From contig VXAA01005254.1 in the NCBI GenBank assembly GCA_013399115.1, positions 450,092 through 514,091 of the forward strand: a stretch of DNA of 64,000 bases, given 5' to 3'. Every line of letters starts with the position of its first letter. The first letter of the stretch is position 1. Positions 51,241-62,976 of this stretch are shown here, one piece after another. The notes beneath the pieces were generated by a model, which did no database searches, was not told the DNA's origin, and was given only the letters and a program-made list of their open reading frames with translations. Source of the DNA: Anseranas semipalmata. Its lineage: Eukaryota > Chordata > Aves > Anseriformes > Anseranatidae. Made by a program: the position numbers and the translations under genes.

Positions 51241-54215
51241 GGCTTTGCAGTTCTGTTGCAGTTTCATAGAGCAACAATATGTGTTTCTACTTCTCACAGC
51301 TGTATCCTTGTTTGAAAGCAATGTGGTAATGGCCATACAGAAACTGTTAAGAATTTACAGATGACACTTTGGCTATGACTGTTATCAGGAAATTAGACAA
51401 TGCCAATGCCAGTTGTCTGACCCTGTGCAATTGTCGCTGCATGGTCATACCTACCTTGTTAAACCTCCTTAACCTTCAGAGCAGGTTGGCTATGTCCAGT
51501 CTGCCAGCCAGGGCCAGTTCCAGAACCATTCCAGGAACACTGCTAGTTGGTCCGTGCCAAAATTTTACCCTAGCCCTGGCACTATTTAACCTACTAGTTT
51601 AGACATAATCCTCATGTCATACTCATCTGAACACACTGGATGCCTGGGATCATCTGAACAATCACATGAAACCTTCTCTGCATTATAAAGAAATATTTTA
51701 TTATTATTGAATCAGACTTCTCTGAGATCACAGATAGAATGACTGCTTTCCAAGAATATTTTGAACTTCCAACACTGGAAAATTCTAACATTGGAAAAAA
51801 ATTGTGCCACATGTTTAAACTGTTTTTTTTTTTTTTTGAGTTGGTTTAGGCATTATTTTAGTATCTCTTCTGAATGCACCTCTGTTTGCTTTTTGCTGTT
51901 TTGTTTTGAATGTCTGTTTCCTTGTTCTCCTTTCATTAAATGAGCTTAAAAACACACACACACACAATTTTAATAAAGCTTTGTTTCCACCTGAACTATT
52001 GTTTTTAATAAGCATAGCAGATGATACTTTGGTCAGATGAGACCAAAGCTAATAACACTCCATTGGGTCTTCTTAGTTCCTCATGGACAAACAGTGCTTA
52101 GAGCTATAGGCACAGTTATGCACAGAATTTCACAGGACTGGCTTTACCTCCTTTTCAACAGGAAACGTAAGCAGGGAAAAAAAGTCTGCAAAAATGCTTA
52201 TTTTAACCATATGTGGTTTTGGAGGACTGACTTTTATTGAACTGCAGTTCAATGAGTATCATAAAAAACTCATACAAGCAATTCTAAGCTTTGTCAGAGA
52301 AGAGAATAATAATAATTCCTTGATATATCAAAGGCTAAACAGGAAACAGCCAACAAACCAACCAGAAACTCAAGTAACCGGTTTGTACCTTTGGCTTCAG
52401 CAGAAGGGAGCACAAGGTTTTATGTAGTGGGAACATCAGGCTCTACAGAGCTTTTGATATTGTTACATGCAGGGCTAGAGCATTGCGGTGTGCAGTAACT
52501 CATAAGGATTTGATGCCGGCTGAATCCCTTGTCCTTCTCACCTGCGAGAGGACAGTGGCAGTGCCTTACAGCCCTGGGAATTGTTCCTTGTTAGTGAAGA
52601 AGAACCTCAGAGGCAACACTGTCCTGAAGCGATCACATGAAGTCAAAATGACCACCCCTTTTCTTGGATGTTTCCAATGCCCCATGTACAATGCACATTT
52701 CCTTAAAATTAGAAATGAATATATCACAATTTTAAATCAAACCAAAAGGACTTTTATCTGCCAACATCCTTGTTCAAGATCCTTCTCCAAGAGCTGATGA
52801 AATCATCTGACATAAAGCAGAGCAGAGGCTGTATTCTTTACAGAGCTTTGAGTGATGCATATTTTACCAATTCTGCCATCAAAATGGTATTTTTGAACAA
52901 AATGGCTAAGTGAAAGAAGAGATAATTTTAAAAATATGCTTATGTGGAATTTTAGCTGTGACTTACACTGTGAACATTGCTAATGATTTCAGATACGAGA
53001 CTGTTCTGAAGCAATTCAATGCACTGTTAAATTGTAGCTTGGAAAATGTGGCCTATGTTTCCAGTACTTTTATCTTAAGTAGTCTTTCTGACTTAATAAA
53101 AATTTGGATACAGATTGTTTAAAAACCAACAGCTCCAGCAGTAATTCAGCTGAAAAGTTTCTGAGGAGCAGTTGTTACATAAATAAACATAACTCTCTGA
53201 ATATACATAAGATGAAGATCCTTGCTGCTCAAGATACCTTTAATTTTAGGTGCTTAAGGCATTACTAAAAGCTTAAAGATACTACTGAAAAGAGTGCTGT
53301 GACATCTGAGCCGTGGCACGCAGCTCACTCACAGTGACAAACAACCCTTCTTTCTGTCCATGGGAAGAGTTGATTTTGGATTTAATTTAAGGGTGAGGCA
53401 AGTGCTTTTGAGATAACGTTTTGTGGTTCCCTGCTGCTCTGTTCTTATTTTCAGGCCCATTAAATACTGTTTTGCAAGAACAGCTTTCTCATTTGAACTG
53501 CCCAGTAATGACAACAAATTCTTGTGGTTTAAGGCTAACATGAGCCAGTTCCACAGCACCTGCCAGGAGATATGATTTTTGTGTACCTCAGCTGAGGATA
53601 CAATTAGCTTGTTTCGTTGCAGAGTATGAATTACAATTTTTATTCTAAAAGTAGAAGTCTTTTGCATTTGAACAATGATGGAAACATAACATTTAAATTC
53701 AAAACAATTCAATGAGAGCATCCTTGGTGAGATAACAATATGTTTTTCATGTCAGAACTACAGTGGGATAAATAAGCCTGCTTTCAAGGGTCCCAGCCAA
53801 GCCATAGTACTTTAAAATAGCTGAGCATCAAGTCCTTCAGTTTTAGCTCCATGTCTTGTCACAAGCAATCAGATGAAAATAGAGAAGTTTACTAAGTTAG
53901 CAGTAAGCCACGGACCAATTTTCCCAAGGTAAGGTTTAAGCCTTGCACTCTCTCTTGGCCAACCCCTGCAATCCAGTGAACTGCAGGGAACTCCACAGCA
54001 TAGTTTGTGGCAGCCGAGGACGGCATTTGTGCTCTGCCCTGGAAAAACAAACAAACAAAAAACCACACAAACCAATGGCCAAAAGCAGATAGTCAGGGAG
54101 AGCAAGTACAGGGCAGGGGTATGAAACTTCTCTGAGCATTATCCCTGCCTCCAGCTATTTTCAACTTTAGAGATTGCCTGAAGCTGATGTGGTTTATCTG
54201 AAAGCAACAATAAAT
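51241..54215. other. AT-rich non-coding sequence
   Basis: No gene is recognised. A T-run of 15 lies at 51823-51837 and (AC)n at 51951-51966. A CAAA-type tract lies at about 54042-54060. Confidence 0.6.
51951..51966. repeat. (AC)8 microsatellite
   Basis: Eight AC units in AT-rich DNA. Confidence 0.95.
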
Positions 54216-54254
54216 GAGTATTTCTCCCGAGTATTTCTCCCAAGTATTTCTCCT
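54216..54254. repeat. 13-bp tandem repeat, 3 copies
   Basis: GAGTATTTCTCCC at 54216-54228 and 54229-54241, then AAGTATTTCTCCT at 54242-54254. The first two copies are identical. Confidence 0.95.
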
Positions 54255-57200
54255 GTCTCCCTCCAAGCCATGTAAACTTCTGAATCCAGAGGCAAGGAGT
54301 TCTTCAGATCTGCTGTTCAGTGTGTGAAGAACAACCTTATTTTGTTTGTCTGCAGAGACTTTCTGAAAGCCTGTATAAACCAAAAATAATCAGCCAAAGA
54401 GAGCAGGTGCCAAGAAGTGACAGGAGCATAGACTAATTTTCTACTAGAACTCTATCAGCTGGAAAGATGTCAAAGTTACCTGCCTTCCTGGCTTCCTACT
54501 CAGCCATACCCTGAGCACTGTGGAGCGGTGGATGAGCAAGTGTGAAGGCAAAGACTCTCTGACCATCACAACACAAAGAAATGATCAGATAAGTCTGTGA
54601 GATTGTTGAGGACAGGTTTGCCTCTCACAGCTGATAAATAAAAGCCTGCTCGTGAATTCTTGCCATGGGGTGAAGATCTAGAATTAGTACTGTGAACTTT
54701 CTGATCATCCCTAGACTGCTTCCCTGTAATATTTCAGAGGATCAGAGAAAACAACAGTCCTTAGGGAGGTTCTACTGTACTTAAACCAGTTGTAAAGTAG
54801 ACTTCAAGCCTATAGTGAGATTCCTCAGTGAAGCCATTTCTTGTATCTGATAAACAAACCTCAATGAAACAATGTGGCCTATTAGGATTTTCTTAGACAC
54901 CTTTCAGGGCCTCGACATCTCTTCATTGACTGACTTACAAAGTTAGTTCATGATCTTTGCCTTGTCAGTGTTCAGTAGTTCTTCGTAGGGTCCGTGTACC
55001 AAGATACCGTGGTGCTTTTGTTATGTGAATGTGTCTTTTAGCAGTTCCACCACAACCACTAATTCATTCCATAGAAACAACAGAGAAGTCATGGGAAAAT
55101 ATGGACTTCTGTTTACTACCAGCCTGGCCCGTCATCACACAGGCACGTTGAAGTGCTGTGTTTTGATCAGCTCTTGCTAAGTGTAGCAGCCATGCTTAAT
55201 TTATCTTGTCTAAATCAATCCAGTTTTATTGGACATGGAAATTATTTAATTTATGGATTAGGGAAATGAGTCTATTTACACAGTAAAATACATATTAAGC
55301 ATTGAGAAAGAAAAATAAAAAATGCTTAACCATCTTTTTTTTTTTTCACAAGACTTTAAGAATAATCTATAATTTTTCAACTAAAGATTAGCATAAGTCA
55401 ACATGATACTGTTTTAGAGCTACATTAGTGTATTAATATAAAATAGTGGAAAAGAGATTGGACATTATGCTTTAAATTGATAGGTGACAGTGATCTATGC
55501 TACTTTTAATGTGGGAGGAAGAAATTAAGAATTAGCAGTCTGATGGCAAATACATCTCAACGAATCGAAGTACATTTGAATTGAACACATCAAAAATACA
55601 TTTTGAATAAAAGTTTTGAATTACAGATAAGTAAATTCAGAAACCACTGTCATAAAATATAAATTAAGCACATAAAATTTCTTTTGAAAATGGATCAAGT
55701 TTTCTCTTAAAAAATCTCCCATGTGTGAAAAAATGCTTCAGAACATCAGCCTTCTGAAAGCTCATCAGTCTCCATTTATTCATGACCAGTTTGTTCCTGA
55801 AAGAGTTTGGAGCACATGGACAACTTCTGTTCAAATCAAGGACTACTTTTCCTTGAGATAAAAGTAGCAGTTTAAAGATGAAACGAGATTGTTGGGATGT
55901 ATATACATCATATGCAATGCTGAGGTAAATGGGAAACTTGAAAAAAATCATATCCCTTCTGATTGTACCCTTAAAAATATATAATAAGAATAGAAACGGG
56001 TGCTACGATGAAGGTCCCTAGCATTGTAGTGTCAAAAGTGAAACTGTATTTGCTTAGTTGAGAGAAGAAGGTATAAAGGAGGCATGAAGGGAGGATGTTG
56101 AATAAGGGGAGGCTGGAGAAGATGGATGGATGCTCCTTCACAATGCATGAGTGAATGTACATACAGTAAAAGCAAAAGGCAACAAAATTAAAATAAAAAA
56201 ATGCATACAAAGCTATGTAGACAAACACGTAAATGGGTGCTTGTTTTTCAGCATGCTTAATTAAAGCCAGAAGCTTAGTATGCTTTCAAAGGAATTTTTA
56301 TAAAAGATAGGGAAAGATGTTAAAAGTCAATAATGCAAGTCCTAAGCCATCCATTAACTGATGACAATGGAGAGATGTTTTCCATTCTGCTGGATCCTTT
56401 CTTTCTGAACATCTCATGCTGCATCTGAAAAGCTGAAACTAGCATTTTTCACAAGAAACTGGTGAGAGATTTTTAACTTCACTTGCTAAATGAACTGGTA
56501 ATAAGAAAAACACCAAAACTGTTACTAGGTTTATGAAACCACCTTAGGTGGGAGTAGGGTGGGGACACAAAATCTTAAAGTTTTGGGCATCTTCATAGCA
56601 AAATTTGCCTTCACTGTGCCAATACACTTTATATGAAGATACATGCTGGTGATTCCTGTCAAAATTTTGTCTAGGAGTAACAGGAAAGTGAAAATATACA
56701 TAGCTCCATTGTGGCCATAGTTTTGTTCAATTTGGGGTGGGAGTAAGGGGTGTGTGTGTGTCTGTGCATTGAGGTAAAAATACCTTTTGTAAATGATTGA
56801 TTTTATGTAAAAATGCTACTGTGTTTGGCAAAAGTGGATTTTTTTTTTTTTACAAAGAAGTTTTCTGCTTTGTAGAAGCTCACAGCTTTTTGCTTCAAGC
56901 TCAGCATAAGCTATCTTTTAAGCATGAGAAAACTGAAGTTCTGTACAGTTTCTCCCCAAAGAGCTCTCTTTTTAACAAAACGTCTTTCCTCTCACATGTA
57001 CAACCCATGCTATGACCAAAGTAAATGAGAAACAATCATAATTCTGTTCCTTTGGCTATATCTTTTGGATACTCTCCAACATAAAATGCATTAGCACAAA
57101 AGTGTACTTGTCCTTAATTAATTTATAGCCTAGAGCAGAATACCAGAAATAACAGTTGAACTTCAAATACAAAGGTTTTAAAGTCATGGATAAAATATTG

Positions 57201-57554
57201 TATGAAATTTGTAATAAATCTTAAATAGTGCTGGAGGACAAATAAAACTAATTATCAATAATCTTAGGAATTTCAGTGATGGAGAACTGAATGTAAAAGT
57301 TGTTTATCTTGTAAAACATTTAGATTCTATTGAATTTATTGTCATTTTGGGAGAAAAATTATTTAAGTTTTATCACTACCCTGAACAATACATTTACTAA
57401 ACTGAATTATTTTGGGGGTTTTGTTTTTGTTGGTTTTGGTTTTATTTTGTTGTTGTTTTAAATAGCTTGAAGCATATAGAATATGCTGTAATATCTTGCT
57501 CTGAAGTGTGCATGCTGGAAGGTTACAGAATCTGTGTTATATACTACAGCTTTA
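54255..57554. other. AT-rich non-coding sequence
   Basis: No gene is recognised. A (TG)n run of 12 bases lies at 56750-56761. T/G-rich low complexity at 57417-57460. Confidence 0.6.
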
Positions 57555-58020
57555 TACAGGAACATGGGACTGGAAAGGGTCTAATGGGTCATCAGATTTA
57601 TTCTCCTAATATTGCAGAAATCACACTTTATAAATCCCCTTGATAAGTTTATCAAGTTTCATTGTAAGTGTGGTTAGGATTTTTGCTGCTGTTACTCCAA
57701 CCAGAAAATTGTTCCCAAATCTCATTGCTCCAAGTGCTCCATGCTGTTTCTACTTTCTAGCATAGATTAAATTCTGGCCAATCTGTGCTGATGGGTTCCC
57801 TTGCCAACACTGTCATGTAGTTTAAATGGCTCTTCCATCTCCCTGATGTTTCCCTCCCTGATATATTTATAGACAGCAACTGGATCCCTTAACAGCCTTT
57901 ACTTTGCTAAGCTAAACAAGTCAAGCTCTTCATTCTCTCTTCTCATATGATAGGTTCCCTATTCCCCAATCACCCTAGAAGTCCATCTTTGTACCTGAAC
58001 AAGTCTGAGGTAATGTGCTA
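57555..58020 (-). mobile_element. Ancient CR1 LINE (minus strand), about 465 bp
   Basis: Antisense order of an old amniote CR1. The tail block is GAACATGGGACTGGAAAGGG at 57559. Next is a TCCAACCAGAAAATTGTTCC-like block at about 57695. Then comes the stretch 57840-57960 (CTGATGTTTCCCTCCCTGA, TTTGCTAAGCTAAACAAGTC, CTTCATTCTCTCTTCTCATA), matching the CR1 'circa-3'-end' region where old copies keep TCTCCAGACTAAACAA-type sequence. Divergence is much greater than in the 26-kb copies, so the insertion probably predates the split of modern birds. Confidence 0.72.
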
Positions 58021-59128
58021 CAAATGACAAAGTACAACAGTCTTGTATAATAGCATAATAAAAGAAGCTATAGCAAACAGAGTAATAATTTCAGGCTTGC
58101 AAGGATGTGCAGTGCCAAATATTTAGGAGATTGAGTAAAGGTTTTGAAATCTCCTAAGTGGATCTTTATTAGAAAGAATGCTTTTATCTAAGCAGTTGAT
58201 TGAAATTGCAGTATGAAAGGTTTTAGGGTTTTAATCAAAAGCTGGGAAATCAATGAAAATCATGATTTGGTTGAGATTTCAGCCAGCTCAATATGAAATT
58301 GATTAGACTTGTGACAGTAATCACAGAAGAAAGGGGTCTGAGATTTTGAAAGTTTGACAATAATAACTGAGAAGATTCCTGTGAATGCTATATTGAATGT
58401 GATAAATCTTTCCTGGCAAAGCCACGATTGCATTCACGTGTTGTCTTTAAGAAATTTCAGTAGAAGAATTCAGGGGGTTCCTTGGAGTGAGTGCTGCTGA
58501 GTGGGGTCCTTGTAGATGTCAGGCACTGTAAAGCAAAGAGAGTGTGGGGACAACTGATCCCACCACCTCCAACGATGGTAGAGAAAAGGATAGTTGATCA
58601 CATCCAGTATCCCCTGGTCTCTTGTGCCATAGCTTCTTGGAAATCTTCAGGAAACTCCTGACTCCCAGCTGTTAAGGCTGTGACAGCTATCTTTTTTTGT
58701 TTGTTTGTTTTGCTTTTAATCCTTACTGAACCAATAGTTTCGTCAAGTCTTATGGGTAGACAGATACAGAAACTTTTTTCCAGTTGTTCTGAGCCTGCCA
58801 TCCCAGAGCTTGGGGTGACGGTCACTGGTGTGTAGGATGCCTCTGTTAGTTTGGAGGAGAGAGGGTGTTTTTTTTCCCTGAAATCCTTTTTTTTTTCAGG
58901 AATTAACACACTAATTTCCTTTTAGCTTTTCTCTGTCCTGTAGCATAAGGAAAAAAAGAGCTTTCATGATACACTGTAAGAAAAGAGAAGCACTAGTTTT
59001 AGCTGGTACGCGCACACACAAAGATCAGTGAAAATGAAGTGCTCTTAAAAACACAAGCAATTTCTTAAGCGAAGAGGAAAGGGGCTTCCCATCCACGGTT
59101 AGGTGCAATTCAGTACACAATTAAGAAA
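58021..59128. other. Non-coding sequence
   Basis: No gene or repeat family is recognised. The frame at 58598-58909 (minus) has no domain. Confidence 0.55.
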
Positions 59129-59370
59129 ATGCGTTTGGGGCACTGCATGGGTGGCTGGGGGCTGGGAATGACGGGCTCCTGGCACCTCCCTGGGGCTGGG
59201 GCCAGGCCGAGGGCAGGCCATGGGCCTCTGGGTAGGCCCAGCTCAGTGGGGCCTGTGGCCAGGCAGGGCCAGGCCAGGGGGAGCTGGGTCCAGCCCTGCT
59301 GCGGCCTTGCTGGGGCAGGGGCTGATGGCCCCGGGGCTGATGTGGGGTCCTGGCCCCTTAGGGCCCTGAC
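59129..59370. other. Sharply bounded G-rich island (CpG-poor)
   Basis: About 240 bases of very G-rich + strand sequence with many GGG/GGGG runs (for example GGCTGGGGGCTGGG near 59152, CTGGGGCTGGGG near 59190, GGGGCAGGGG near 59313), while flanking DNA is AT-rich. It has few CpGs, so it is unlike the promoter island. GGCCAGGC-type motifs recur inside it. The runs are close enough to allow G-quadruplex folding on the + strand. It could be a GC-rich insertion or minisatellite-like relic; the family is not recognised. Confidence 0.6.
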
Positions 59371-60025
59371 AATAAATTAAATGGAACTGCAGTTGTAGAG
59401 AACATTTCTGACAGTAACAGGGTAAAATAAAGCCACGGAATTCATACACGTGTCCGCATGCGATGCAAAATACCACCAATATTATTAAGCAGGCCGTGGT
59501 AAGAAGGAAAATTTCATCAAAGCTGTTGTTAGAGTATTTTGGCCAACATGCCAAAGAAGACTTCAGCTTTTCTCCTTCTAAATTCGGTTCCCCAATCCAT
59601 GGTGTGCCATGCTCCACCAGGGATAAAGGGATATGTGTATGCGAAAGGGGAGAACTGAGATAAGGTTTCTCTAAAACACATTTATAGAGCATCAATAGCT
59701 TCACATTACAGCATTGAGAGTAACAAACAAAAAAATAACCTATTTACAGTTATTCAGTTAAATTGTGATGTTTACACACCTCATATTTTGATGTCATGTG
59801 CTGATACAGTTGGTGCAAGGGATTAACACCCTCAACTGGCATGGAAAAACAGGGAAAAGACAGAGAAGCCCAACAGGCATCCTGCTGAGAAGGGGTGGGG
59901 ATGTTTTTGTAGTCCGGTTAGGTGAAAGATGTCAGTGGGGCAAAGTCTGCAAGCAAAGCTGCTGCTTTGGTTAGCCCAGCAGGTGGTTAGGAGTGGTATT
60001 GGTGTGCTTTTATGATCACTGTGGG
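59371..60025. other. Non-coding sequence
   Basis: Nothing recognised. Begins with an AATAAA at 59369-59374, just past the G-rich island, but no transcript is implied by that alone. Confidence 0.5.
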
Positions 60026-60259
60026 TGAAATCCTTCTTGAACATCAGGAAGCACTTCTTTACTGTGCAGGTGATGGAGCACCGGCACAGGTTGCCCACAG
60101 AGGTTGTGGAGTCTCCCTCCCTGGAGACCTTCAAAAGCCGCCTGGACATGGTCCTGGGTAAGTGGCTCTAGGAGTCCCTGCTTGAGCAGGGGCTTCAGAT
60201 CAGATGACCTCCAGAGGTTTCTTCCAACCTCAACCACCCGGTGATTCTGTGATTCAGTG
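60026..60259 (+). mobile_element. CR1 LINE 3' end (+ strand), about 235 bp
   Basis: Matches avian CR1: GAACATCAGGAAGCACTTC, TGATGGAGCACCGGCACAGG, GAGGTTGTGGAGTCTCCC, GCCTGGACATGGTCCTGGGT, CCTCAACCACCCGGTGATTC, with terminal octamer-like ATTCTGTGATTCAGTG ending at about 60259. 5'-truncated, moderately diverged. Confidence 0.94.
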
Positions 60260-62835
60260 AAATACCAGCTTTATTCACGTCAGTGGCAAAATCCCATGGG
60301 CTTTTCAGTACAATACAATATTGTGTAGTATAGAGTGCTTTAATTGAAAGATGGTGATATTCAGCCTGTTTCTTTTGCTCACCATATTTACTGTGACATC
60401 ACTTAGTTAAAATGGAGAATAAGACATGTATAGCCATAAATATTATCTCAAGAGGTTTTAAAATTTAATGAAGAAAAACATTTTCCAGAGTAATTTAAAA
60501 CATCTACCTTATCCTGCTGCTTGGTAAAATGTCAGAGGATCTGAATGACTCAAGTCCTAACTGTGTTCTGCAAAATCTCCTCTTGGGAAGATTTAGGAGT
60601 AGCTACTACACTTGTAAGATGACTTTAAAACTATATATTGTGGAAATAAAGTACTCTTAAGGGCCTATTTTTAAACCACATCTCCTGTGAACGAGGTTTT
60701 TGAAAACGATGCACCAAGCCACTATTTTTGCATTCACTACATCAGATTTTAATTTAATTTAAGCTGATGAAAATCCAGAGTGATTTTATAAACTCAGAAG
60801 AGTCAAGCTCTTCAAGTATGGAGTCAGAATTTGGCCCAGTATACCTTGGTCCACTCTTTTTGTAATTTTAATAGATTAGCTTGAGCCGATTGACAGAAAA
60901 CTGTTCTTTATTTCTTATAATTTGTGAATTGCACTGAAAATTAAGCTCTTCATTATGAGAACATGTCTTTCATTTATCAGCTCTAGATAGTTGCTAACTT
61001 TTAAAGACAATAATCTTGCTGCTTCATCTTTTTGAATTAATGAGAAAACTCTCACTGACTCTTATGAAGGACAAATTTTTTGTAGAGCAAAAAATTAATT
61101 TCTGTAAATCCCATGTGCCTCATACAATTATCTCCAAATTGTCTCTTGTAAACTGCCATGTCAAATGTGATTCAGAGCTTGTGGGTATAACAGTGAGATA
61201 TCCTGAATCCCTGTGCTTGTAGGAGATGTTTTGTATGATAAAGAAATAAATGCTCAACTTTCTTCTAGAACTTGCTGTTCAAGACTGAAATTTCCAAAAC
61301 AAAATTTCAAGAAAATTTAAATATTTACCAATGAAATAATCTATAAAGCCAAGTTTAACTTAAGGGGTTTGCACCAGTTTATCTGTGATTACATCTGGGT
61401 AAGACTTCTTTATGGTGTCTATTCTTGCATTGCTCCTAATCCAGTTAATCATGTTCTGTCAATTTAGAGCAGGGACAAAAGTCATCTGCAAATGCCAAGC
61501 TGATATTTACTATTTTGCAAGAATTCACATGCAGTTCGTTGAGAAACAACAGGGAAATATGCCATAAACTGTTCTGGCTACTTTAAACTTAGACACCATA
61601 GTAGTCCTGCTTTATTCCTTAAGTGTTAATGCCACTCATATGACTATATTGTTATTAGGAGAATTATATAAATGATTTAAATTGCGTTCAGTCTGTAGTG
61701 GTGCACAAAGTTGTTATTTTTTTTCTTTAAAATGATCAGAGCTTTTCAGAACACCGTGTTCTCCTTGCCCAAATGTTTTACCAAAGGAAGGAACTGCATG
61801 GTCTCAGAGCCCTCAGAAGCTCTCTGGCACCACCAGCCCTGCCACTGAGCCTGCCTGGGCACACCCCTGCTCAGATCCATTGGCTCTGATCTTCCCATGC
61901 TAGCTGTTTCTGGAGTAGCTTTAACCTACCAAGCTTTGCTTATACAAAAACTGCGCTGCATGTTTGAGAAGGTCAGGGCAGAATTCAGGGAAACCACAAG
62001 GTGGATTCAAATTCCATTCATTTATGCAAACTAATCAAATCATGAATGAGCTTTTATCAACACGAGACCTTGACTCCCTCCATATGGGACTCTGTTCCCC
62101 ATATGCCCTGCAATATCCCAAGCTTTCCTTATCCCAATTCTCTTGATGTCTGCTATACTTCCATGGTTGTTGGAGTTGCCACCATGTCCCCAGCCTTTAT
62201 TTGCCTTGAAGGCTGTGCAAAAACTGGTCTGCAGCTCCCACTGTGCTGCTGATTGCCCAGCTTGGCCAGCCAAGGGAGTCATGCATTCCCACTGAGCAGC
62301 TAGAAGTCTGCAGACTATGGGCAGTGTGACTAGTGGATGGGACAAGCAGGACAGGTTACTTCTCTGCTGTCCTTTCATCATCACATTGCATTGCACTGCA
62401 TATATTCTGCAGAACTAGTCTACTCTGTGAGGAACCCAGCACATTACCTACCAGTTTTTTCCTTCACTCGTTACAGCTACTCTCTTTTGGATGGAGAGTT
62501 TTACATGGTATTGATTGCTAAATTAAAGCAGAAAGCTGTGACTTGCGGCTCTTAGGAGGCAGCAGGAGTGCAAGGTTTTACTGGCTGGATAGGTATTACT
62601 GTATCGTATCTTCAAACACGTCACCTGGTGTATTCTGAATTCTTCAGGTTGCTGTGCTCTGGCTGTGGAGACACCTAGATAAAGTCAACGTGAATCTTTA
62701 CATTAAATATATATATATACATTTTCAAGCCATTTTAAATCTGGAAGTCTGGGTTTTCCACCCGGGGAAGGGCGAGCAATGCTGCTTCTCTGTTTTGTCA
62801 TCGCGTGCAGCCCCTGAGCTTTATCTTTTCTTCAG
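60260..62835. other. Non-coding sequence
   Basis: No gene is recognised. GC-richer patches lie at 61780-61890 and 62060-62330, the second with overlapping 118- and 68-codon frames on opposite strands and no domain. An AT dinucleotide run lies at about 62706-62719. Confidence 0.5.
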
Positions 62836-62976
62836 GGAGCAGCAGGGACCCCAGTCAGCCCCAGGTGGGAGCAGCAGAGCGATGGCACAGGGACAGCTCC
62901 ATCCTCGACCCCCTCCTCCCCCCTCCGGACCTAGATTCTAGCGGAGCCCCTGCTCTGGAAGCATCCCTTGACACAG
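62836..62976 (+). other. Candidate internal exon, 141 bp (hypothesis)
   Basis: The acceptor is TTTATCTTTTCTTCAG at 62820-62835 and the donor CAG|GTACTG at 62977 (moderate). In phase 1-1 it is open throughout and encodes a polar, Pro/Ser/Asp-rich peptide beginning SSRDPSQPQVGAAERWHRDS, like a disordered linker. The segment is GC-richer than its surroundings. Length is a multiple of three. An alternative acceptor (GCGTGCAG) lies 24 bases upstream. No family is recognised. Confidence 0.2.

Noticed and set aside
59832..60237. Minus-strand frames of 73 and 105 codons
   Set aside because: They read through the + strand CR1 tail at 60026-60259 in antisense.
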